Notes under the pieces: model-generated
Told to the model about the DNA's origin: nothing
Database searches by the model: none
What the model saw: only the letters and a program-made list of their open reading frames with translations
Assembly: GCA_903922535.1 (NCBI GenBank)
Contig: CAIXUF010000712.1
Location: 1 to 9,573, forward strand
Length of the DNA stretch: 9,573 nt
DNA from: Candidatus Hydrogenedentota bacterium
GTDB taxonomy: Bacteria > Hydrogenedentota > Hydrogenedentia > Hydrogenedentiales > CAITNO01
Direction of reading: 5' to 3'
Shown here: positions 1 through 4,257 of the stretch, in pieces
Position numbering within the stretch: position 1 is the stretch's first letter
Layout: the number at the start of each line of letters is the position of its first letter
Made by a program: the position numbers and the translations under genes

Positions 1-176
1 GAAAGCACAAGGAGTGCTTGCTTCTCCCCGTCATGCCTGGAAAAGCCTCGGGCCAGAAAATTCTTCAAGTCTAAAAACACACGAACCCAAGAGTAATTGA
101 TGCATGGGAAATGAATTTAAATGTGGCAGTGCGCCAGGCGTAAAAGCAAATCAACACTTTCTGCCCCTTAATGCCG
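1..176. other. upstream region without a supportable gene
   Basis: I see no convincing gene here. All three forward frames are open from the window edge and stop early (at 72-74, 94-96 and 98-100), so one of them could be the tail of a gene that starts before the window, but none has a recognisable C-terminus. A forward reading frame beginning at 104 runs into the next gene in another frame and has no ribosome binding site or family character. Confidence 0.4.
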
Positions 177-188
177 TTTTATTAAATT
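177..188 (+). promoter_or_regulatory. TATA-like promoter element of the 207-1289 gene
   Basis: A/T-only block TTTTATTAAATT in otherwise mixed sequence. Its core is centred about 25 nt before the ATG at 207, the usual archaeal distance from TATA box to transcription start. The mRNA would therefore begin at or next to the start codon (leaderless), which agrees with the absence of a Shine-Dalgarno sequence before 207. This is inference from position and composition. Confidence 0.55.
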
Positions 189-206
189 TCCTGCCAGAAA
201 TGATGC

Positions 207-1289
207 ATGGCACGCCTGTTTTGCGCATTCATCCTATTATCATTCATTCTGCTGTCCGGGGCAGCATCCGCCATTACCCAAAACTCCGCCGCCATCCTTG
301 AGTTTGCCTCGTTCGCGGTCCCGCACGGCGCTCAGTTTTCCATCCAGCCTTTCCCCTACCGGGGCTCGGACTGCTTTGCCGTGGTGTCCGGCGGCGAGAT
401 ATACGGCATTTTCGAATCAGGGCTGCCGCTGTTCGAGGACACCCCTCTCACCGCGCCTGACGACATCGAGAACGCGCTCACCGCCTACTACGCCTACCAG
501 AACTATTCCCCCAACATCACATTCAACGACGTCCATGCCGGGCTCCTGTCCGTAATGGCGAACTACCACAAAGGCGAGGCGAAGTGCAGGATACTGACTG
601 GCACGGACAGGACCGCGTGCACAAGCTTTGAGACATGCCAGAAGGCGTGCTACTCAGTCACCAGCTTTTGCATGCCCATCGCGCTTGGCACTGGCCGCGC
701 GTTCGTGAACGAGATTTGGAAGTTCGAGAACAGCAGCAAGCTGCTGGGCGCGGCATACCTGAATGAAAGTGTCGCCTACTCCTCCTTGCAGGACGGCATT
801 ACGTACGGCGAGGCAAAGGCATACCTGGACACGCTCATCAGCCTGAACCGCGCGGCAACCACTGCCAGCAAGAGCGCGCTTTACGACGGCTACTCCTACT
901 GCTTCGAGCCTGACTATGCGCTCCCCGTGATTACGAACATGCAGCTCACTGCGCAGAAGCGCTTCGCGCAGTCCGAGCCTTTCTTCACGCTAACCGAGCA
1001 GGCAATGGCTGTGCGCAACCGCACCTCGACAGCCCTTGAGGCAATGTCCTTGCAGCAAAGGGACGCGCAGGCCGCGCAGGCGGCAAAGGACGCCGCGCTT
1101 GCAGCACAGAAAGCCGCTGACGCAGCCGCGCAAAACGCAAGCACAAGCGCGCAGCAGCCAGCCGCGCAGGCCTCTCAGCCAGACTCAGGCTTCCCCCTCG
1201 CGCTTGCAGGCGCAGGGCTTCTCGGCGTGATTTTCATAGTGGGCATCTATTTCGCATTCTTCTCAAAGAAGAAAAAGAAGGTACTGTAA
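207..1289 (+). CDS. secreted, C-terminally membrane-anchored protein of unknown function
   Basis: I do not recognise this 360-residue family. Residues 1-22 are a Sec-type signal peptide (ATG-Ala-Arg, hydrophobic core, cleavage likely after AASA). Residues 23-280 are an extracellular domain with seven cysteines (C56, C127, C138, C144, C148, C155, C232). Five of these cluster at 127-155 and suggest disulfides. Sequons occur at N103, N175, N186, N271 and N310. Residues 280-325 are Ala/Gln/Lys-rich, first like a helical or coiled-coil stalk and then like a flexible linker. Residues 329-352 form a transmembrane helix followed by a cytoplasmic KKKKK tail. The topology is type I, with the ectodomain outside the cell. 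The start at 207 puts the signal peptide at the N-terminus and lies about 25 nt after a TATA-like box, so the mRNA is probably leaderless. The gene converges on the AlbA_2 regulator gene. A role in the cell envelope is inferred from topology only. Confidence 0.85.
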   Translation: MARLFCAFILLSFILLSGAASAITQNSAAILEFASFAVPHGAQFSIQPFPYRGSDCFAVVSGGEIYGIFESGLPLFEDTPLTAPDDIENALTAYYAYQNYSPNITFNDVHAGLLSVMANYHKGEAKCRILTGTDRTACTSFETCQKACYSVTSFCMPIALGTGRAFVNEIWKFENSSKLLGAAYLNESVAYSSLQDGITYGEAKAYLDTLISLNRAATTASKSALYDGYSYCFEPDYALPVITNMQLTAQKRFAQSEPFFTLTEQAMAVRNRTSTALEAMSLQQRDAQAAQAAKDAALAAQKAADAAAQNASTSAQQPAAQASQPDSGFPLALAGAGLLGVIFIVGIYFAFFSKKKKKVL

Positions 1290-1313
1290 GCGCGCAGGGG
1301 CAATGTGGCAAAA

Positions 1314-1365
1314 TGTAGTGCCTAAACAACAACCTTGATTTTTGTGCCAATCTTTAGGCACTACA
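1314..1365. terminator. perfect 13-bp inverted repeat between convergent genes, probable bidirectional terminator
   Basis: TGTAGTGCCTAAA at 1314-1326 is repeated exactly as its reverse complement at 1353-1365, separated by 26 nt. The right arm can also pair with GTGCC at 1344-1348 (5 bp, 8-nt loop), giving two exclusive hairpins. A forward T5 lies at 1339-1343. A7 (1365-1371) and A6 (1374-1379) become T-runs on the minus strand directly after the stop of the leftward gene, and oligo-T tracts are the usual archaeal termination signal. The arms also resemble a motif at the Fic promoter, so the site could instead be a binding site or a cassette end. Confidence 0.55.
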
Positions 1366-1388
1366 AAAAAAGCAAAAAACAGCAACAA

Positions 1389-2750
1389 CTAATCCAGGGC
1401 TTCCCAATGCCCTCCTTTGTCGGACCCTACTCTCTTTAACAAGCCTTTTTCCTGGAGCACTGCGATGTTCTTTTTTGTGTTCCTAAGATTAATGCCTATT
1501 TTTGTTGCAATGGCATCTGCAGTAACATGCGGGTCCTGTCCGATTAACTGCATAATTGCAAGCTGCTTTGCTGATAGTTTTACAGTGTCCCTTACAGTGT
1601 CCCTTACAGTGTCCTTTGCCGCCCTCTCAAAGACCATCCGAAACGAGCCGCCAGATTGCTCAAAAACAGGCTTGGGGAGGTTTCCCTCATCAAGCCACTG
1701 AATTATGTTAAGGATCCCGCGCCCCCATTCCTCAATGTAACCCGCATAATAGAAAACCCTGGCGATGGTTGGGTTGCTCGGGCGGGATTCATGCTCATGG
1801 TACAAATCCTCGATTTTCATGCCGTCTGGCAGGCAGCCAGGGTTGGCAATCACTATCCGTTCATCATAGATTTTGATGTAAACAAAGCTTGGGCTGGAAT
1901 AGTCCCTATGGATAATTGCATTGATAATCGCCTCGCGCAGGGCATCGACTGGAAGTTCCCATCTCTCCTTGCGCCGCAATCCTTCTATTCGCGCTGAAAG
2001 CCGCAAATGCTCCTTGAGAAACGTCATTGCCTTGTCAAGCACCTCGAACAGGTTCCCGTCCAAATCCTTCAAGTCGTCAAACTCCTCTTTCACCATGTCC
2101 CGAAAGCGGCCGCAGCGGATGGTGGTATTTGGAAAGAACCGCTGCGGCTCTTTCCCAAAAAGGACAACTGCTGCATTGGTCGGCATCCCTTCCCTGAATA
2201 AGCCAAGCTTTGACAGCATTAGCTTTTTTCCATCCGAGCCGATATCAAGGCGCTTGGATGATTTGGCTGCTTCCAAAAACCGTTTGATGGCTTGCCCGTC
2301 CAAATCATCAAGCGAGGCGCCGTTGCAGGCGCGGCTGTCCCAGCGCAAAAGTTCCTTGTTTTTCTTCACAATCATCTCTTCAAGCTCCTTGGCGCTTAAG
2401 GTGGGGCACTTGTCGCCTACGCGGATATATGCTCGCCCATAAGCAAAATAAGGGGGCTGGTTTCCGCTGAATGCGACGCGGATGCACGCCTTTCCATTCA
2501 AAATCTCCTCATGAATCTCAGGAAAAATCTTCGGCTCAATATGGTCGAATATTGAACGGGAGATGTCCGGAATCGTCGTCTTCCCCATATCCTGCCCGAC
2601 CACATCGCCATTATCGCCAATCCCGAAAATCACCTCGCCATGCCCATGTTTGTTCAGCATGGCAGCTATGGATATCACTGCCTCCTTGAGCTCCGAAGTG
2701 GATGCCTTCAGCTCCAATGTTTCAGACTCTGAAAAAGCTTTCCCTCGCAT
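1389..2750 (-). CDS. Schlafen/AlbA_2 and HATPase_c_4 winged-helix putative transcriptional regulator (RecG-like annotation class)
   Basis: A 453-residue protein of the family often annotated as 'ATP-dependent DNA helicase RecG-related' or 'putative DNA-binding protein'; it has no helicase motifs. Residues 8-130 are a Slfn/AlbA_2 domain (ETLELKAS, then NKHGHGEVIFGIGDNGDVVG). Residues 265-375 are a HATPase_c_4 (Bergerat-fold) domain with the N-box EAIINAIIHRD at 273-283, ANPG at 302-305 and EEWGRG at 340-345. Residues 380-391 are a DTVR-DTVR-DTVK linker. Residues 391-452 form a winged helix (LSAKQLAIMQLI ... ADAIATKIGINLRNTKKNIAVLQEKGLLKR). Such proteins are thought to bind nucleic acid in an ATP-dependent way; the target is unknown. 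I prefer the ATG at 2750, because it lies about 26 nt after a TATA-like box and starts right before the conserved domain; a GTG at 2786 in frame would add 12 residues. Third codon positions look A/T-richer than in the neighbouring genes. It lies downstream of Fic on the same strand. Confidence 0.9.
   Translation of the reverse strand: MRGKAFSESETLELKASTSELKEAVISIAAMLNKHGHGEVIFGIGDNGDVVGQDMGKTTIPDISRSIFDHIEPKIFPEIHEEILNGKACIRVAFSGNQPPYFAYGRAYIRVGDKCPTLSAKELEEMIVKKNKELLRWDSRACNGASLDDLDGQAIKRFLEAAKSSKRLDIGSDGKKLMLSKLGLFREGMPTNAAVVLFGKEPQRFFPNTTIRCGRFRDMVKEEFDDLKDLDGNLFEVLDKAMTFLKEHLRLSARIEGLRRKERWELPVDALREAIINAIIHRDYSSPSFVYIKIYDERIVIANPGCLPDGMKIEDLYHEHESRPSNPTIARVFYYAGYIEEWGRGILNIIQWLDEGNLPKPVFEQSGGSFRMVFERAAKDTVRDTVRDTVKLSAKQLAIMQLIGQDPHVTADAIATKIGINLRNTKKNIAVLQEKGLLKRVGSDKGGHWEALD
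1582..1617. repeat. three tandem 12-bp repeats inside the AlbA_2 regulator gene
   Basis: Unit ACAGTGTCCCTT at 1582-1593 and 1594-1605, then ACAGTGTCCTTT at 1606-1617. On the minus strand it encodes DTVR-DTVR-DTVK, the hinge between the ATPase domain and the winged helix. The copies match even at silent positions, so they arose by recent slippage or duplication. A 12-bp unit keeps the frame, so copy-number change would alter only hinge length. Related proteins, from memory, often carry similar DTV- or DVT-type repeats at this place. Confidence 0.85.
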
Positions 2751-2771
2751 GGAAAAACTTCCAGATTTTGG

Positions 2772-2780
2772 CTTAAAAAC
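2772..2780 (-). promoter_or_regulatory. TATA-like promoter element of the AlbA_2 regulator gene
   Basis: Read on the minus strand the sequence is GTTTTTAAG, centred about 26 nt before the ATG at 2750. This fits a leaderless archaeal transcript and supports 2750 rather than the GTG at 2786, since the box would lie inside the coding region of the longer form. The gene then has its own promoter, separate from that of the Fic gene. Confidence 0.45.
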
Positions 2781-2824
2781 CTTCACAGGGTATGATGCCG
2801 GTGGAATTGCGGTTCAGCATCTTC

Positions 2825-3020
2825 GCCGCAGCGATGTGCTTTTTCGTCGAAACGAAAAAGCACCAGACATCGGCTCGCGAACCGATGCTTAAGATGTCTG
2901 ATGCATTTGCTGCGGCAAAATGCGCATCCGCCGACCTGCCAAAATCCGTCTGCGGATTTTGCCATTCCAGTGGAACTCCATTCCACTGTCTGCCAAACTG
3001 TGGTTTGCCATCCAGTGGAT
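2825..3020. repeat. array of short-loop hairpins filling the gap between the Fic and AlbA_2 genes
   Basis: Seven hairpins follow one another. H1: 12-bp perfect stem 2836-2847/2852-2863, loop CGAA. H2: 8-bp 2864-2871/2893-2900, or alternatively CATCGG/CCGATG 2868-2873/2882-2887. H3: 2903-2910/2915-2923, 8 bp with one bulged A, loop TGCG. H4: 9-bp 2940-2948/2953-2961, loop TCTG. H5: 8-bp 2968-2975/2981-2988, loop CTCCA. H6: 5-bp 2994-2998/3003-3007. H7: 4-bp 3010-3013/3017-3020. GCCGCAGC (2825-2832) and GCTGCGGC (2909-2916) form an alternative outer stem around H1 and H2, making a three-way junction. No coding region explains it. It could be a structured RNA, a terminator cluster for Fic, or a DNA element; I cannot tell which strand, if any, acts. 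Confidence 0.7.
2937..3019. repeat. two diverged direct copies of a hairpin unit
   Basis: Unit A (2937-2974) and unit B (2991-3019) both read TGCCAAA, a variable apical hairpin, then TTTGCCAT(T)CCAGTGGA. Both hairpins have the same C-C mismatch between a basal TG/CA pair and the upper stem. The apical part differs in length (9-bp stem in A, 5-bp in B) but stays self-complementary in each. This points to duplication of a hairpin unit followed by change that kept base pairing. The units lie directly downstream of the Fic stop codon on the minus strand. Confidence 0.65.
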
Positions 3021-3028
3021 CTGCAGTG

Positions 3029-3904
3029 TTACTTCCTTCTTGCCATCTCCTTTTCCAGGAACCTCACCATGGGCGCCACCCCCTGCCGCTGCTCATAGGC
3101 ATGGAGCGCGGAATAATACGCGTGCCTTCTCGCATACGGCACGACGACAGGCGGATAGCCGTGCTTGAGCAATATATTGTTCATAAGGAGCCTCTCCACC
3201 CTTCCGGTGCCGTCGTGGAAGGGATGGATGTTCTCGAACTGGCAGTGCACCACCGCGGCAAGCACGAGCGGGTGCCGCCTCTCCCTGTTGCTATTGTACC
3301 ATTCCACCAGCCCCAAAAGCAGCCTCTTCACATCCCCCTTCGGCGCACCCCTGTGCACAATCTCGCCTTTCCTGTCCCTCACCACCACGTCCACGCGCCT
3401 CAACTTCCCTGCAAATGTCTTGGAGTTCCGAAAAACCATCCCGTGGACTTTCAATATGAGCGGAAGGGACAAGTGCTCCTTTTCCTCCAAGAGCATCTGC
3501 GCCGCCCTTGCAACACCGTACGTTTCCGCAATGTCCTCCTTGGGCTTGAAAGGCCACTGGTTGCTCCCCAATATGCTCGCCACCTCCCTCCTGGTGATGA
3601 TCGAGCCTTCCACGGCATTGCTGTTGTAGGTGAAATCCTCCACAAACCTTTCCCACTCCTCTTTTCCCAGCCTTGCCTTCCTCGCGCGCGCCTCCACCCT
3701 GCCGAATGCAATCTCCCACTGCCCTGCCATCCTTTCCCTTCCCTCAAGCTGCTTCCTCGCCACCTCGCGCCGAAGCGCGAGCTCCTCCTTTCCAAGCCCA
3801 GTGCCCAGGTACACCCTGTCCTTCCTCACGCGCGCGCCCTGCCTGTACGAGCGCGCAAGGTAGAATTTCTTCCGCCTGCCCCTTCCCCTCTCCTCAATGT
3901 GCAT
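3029..3904 (-). CDS. class II Fic domain protein (putative AMP- or nucleotide-transferase)
   Basis: Fic enzymes usually transfer AMP from ATP to hydroxyl side chains of target proteins. This 291-residue protein has a basic N-terminal part (MHIEERGRGRRKKFYLARSY ... DRVYLG, residues 1-35), a helical region, the inhibitory motif S95-N-A-V-E99-G100 (class II pattern S/T-x-x-x-E-G), and the active-site loop H227-P-F-H-D-G-T-G-R-V-E-R238. Catalytic H227, metal-ligand D231 and the R235/R238 pair are present. The only deviation from HxFx(D/E)GNGRxxR is Thr for Asn at 233. The regulatory Glu precedes the core, so the enzyme is probably held inactive until the target or oligomer state releases it. I start it at ATG 3904, about 25 nt after a TATA-like block; an in-frame ATG at 3937 would add MLIKCSHLKRV but would lie inside or before the promoter. 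It precedes the AlbA_2 regulator gene on the same strand. The target is unknown; a toxin-like or regulatory role is inference. Confidence 0.92.
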   Translation of the reverse strand: MHIEERGRGRRKKFYLARSYRQGARVRKDRVYLGTGLGKEELALRREVARKQLEGRERMAGQWEIAFGRVEARARKARLGKEEWERFVEDFTYNSNAVEGSIITRREVASILGSNQWPFKPKEDIAETYGVARAAQMLLEEKEHLSLPLILKVHGMVFRNSKTFAGKLRRVDVVVRDRKGEIVHRGAPKGDVKRLLLGLVEWYNSNRERRHPLVLAAVVHCQFENIHPFHDGTGRVERLLMNNILLKHGYPPVVVPYARRHAYYSALHAYEQRQGVAPMVRFLEKEMARRK

Positions 3905-3914
3905 AACCCTTTTT

Positions 3915-3958
3915 AGGTGACTACATTTTATTAACATTTGTCAAAAGGTGACTACATT
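3915..3958. promoter_or_regulatory. pair of 13-bp direct repeats flanking the Fic promoter, candidate operator
   Basis: AGGTGACTACATT occurs at 3915-3927 and again at 3946-3958, exactly 31 bp apart (about three helical turns). One copy lies between the Fic TATA box and start codon, the other just upstream of the TATA box. The spacing and position fit a repressor or autoregulator site on one face of the DNA. The regulator is unknown; the winged-helix AlbA_2 protein or Fic itself are candidates by neighbourhood only. Confidence 0.6.
3925..3934 (-). promoter_or_regulatory. TATA-like promoter element of the Fic gene
   Basis: On the minus strand the block reads TTAATAAAAT, centred about 25 nt upstream of ATG 3904. 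This predicts a leaderless mRNA starting at MHIEERG. It lies between the two copies of the 13-bp direct repeat, so a protein bound to the repeats would block TBP/TFB binding or polymerase recruitment. Confidence 0.5.
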
Positions 3959-4089
3959 GTCTGCGGATGGGTCGTTTTCCACCTCATAGCCTTGCGTCGC
4001 CCTCACCCCCGCCTGCTATCCAGCCAGGCGCGCGCACCCCAAAATTGCCCAATCCCGCGCCATTTCGCTTTTTCGCGCGCTTCGGGGGG
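3959..4089. other. intergenic stretch between divergent genes
   Basis: GC-rich stretch between the Fic promoter and the giant-gene promoter. I see no gene, clear repeat or known RNA in it. Short reading frames on both strands pass through (for example from a TTG at 3938) but lack ribosome binding sites and protein-like composition. Confidence 0.5.
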
Positions 4090-4090
4090 C

Positions 4091-4107
4091 AAAGAAATGT
4101 TTAAAAA
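4091..4107 (+). promoter_or_regulatory. BRE/TATA promoter of the giant surface-protein gene
   Basis: AAAGAAATG (possible BRE, purine and A-rich) followed by TTTAAAAA at 4100-4107 in a GC-rich background. Transcription should start near 4130, which leaves a leader of roughly 125-130 nt before the ATG at 4258. That differs from the other three genes here, whose TATA-like boxes sit only about 25 nt before the start. Confidence 0.6.
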
Positions 4108-4130
4108 GATTGCACTCGAACCATGTGAAC

Positions 4131-4247
4131 GTGGGTGCAATAACAACGAGAGTCATCTCGCACAGCTTCCTTCCTGCAGAGGCCATAGGCCTCGCTTTTT
4201 CGTCAGGCAGCAGAAGGGCACGCGCACCGAATTTCATGCTTAGCTAG
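4131..4247 (+). CDS. possible 38-codon leader ORF
   Basis: A GTG at 4131, about 27 nt after the TATA centre and so near the expected leaderless start, opens a 38-codon frame (starting VGAITTRVISHSFL) that stops with TAG at 4245-4247. The stop codon touches the GAGGTG ribosome binding site of the giant gene, an arrangement that could couple translation. The peptide matches no family I know, a GTG start is weak, and the frame could be chance. Another in-frame GTG lies at 4125. Confidence 0.2.
   Translation: MGAITTRVISHSFLPAEAIGLAFSSGSRRARAPNFMLS
4147..4200 (+). promoter_or_regulatory. two-hairpin leader with a T-run, possible attenuator
   Basis: Within the predicted leader, CGAGA-GTCA-TCTCG (4147-4160) forms a small hairpin. 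GAGGCC-ATA-GGCCTC (4179-4193) forms a 6-bp hairpin followed by GC and T5 (4196-4200), the form of an intrinsic terminator lying before the coding region. It could regulate read-through into the surface-protein gene. The same stretch also contains a short GTG-initiated frame, which complicates the reading. Confidence 0.35.
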
Positions 4248-4252
4248 AGGTG
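4247..4252 (+). promoter_or_regulatory. Shine-Dalgarno site of the giant surface-protein gene
   Basis: GAGGTG, complementary to the archaeal 16S 3' end, with a 5-nt spacer to the ATG at 4258. It fixes the start codon and is the only clear Shine-Dalgarno site in front of a gene in this window. Confidence 0.75.
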
Positions 4253-4257
4253 GGAAT

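Noticed and set aside
1..100. Possible tRNA or tail of an upstream gene
   Set aside because: No cloverleaf or T-arm could be built, and none of the short open frames ends in a recognisable protein terminus.
1921..2442. Forward frame of 173 codons opposite the AlbA_2 gene
   Set aside because: Serine-rich antisense shadow of a clear conserved protein.
1389..2750. True RecG helicase
   Set aside because: There are no Walker A/B or other helicase motifs; the domains are AlbA_2, HATPase_c_4 and winged helix, so the RecG label common in databases is misleading.
2783..2986. 67-codon minus-strand frame in the hairpin array
   Set aside because: It has no ribosome binding site or family, overlaps the AlbA_2 gene start, and coincides with dense inverted repeats that explain the sequence better than a protein would.
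2825..3020. CRISPR array
   Set aside because: The palindromes differ in sequence and there is no regular repeat-spacer pattern or cas gene nearby.
2792..3916. Long forward reading frame (374 codons) opposite the Fic gene
   Set aside because: It is the antisense shadow of the GC-rich Fic gene; its translation is His/Pro/Leu-rich with no domain, while the minus strand encodes a complete Fic motif.
2838..4204. Shared 11-mer GCTTTTTCGTC in hairpin H1 (2838-2848) and the giant-gene leader (4194-4204)
   Set aside because: A match this short is expected by chance in a window of this size, and the surrounding bases do not agree.
3938..4243. TTG-started 101-codon forward frame between the Fic gene and the giant gene
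   Set aside because: Weak start with no ribosome binding site, low-complexity basic product, and it spans the promoter and leader of the giant gene.
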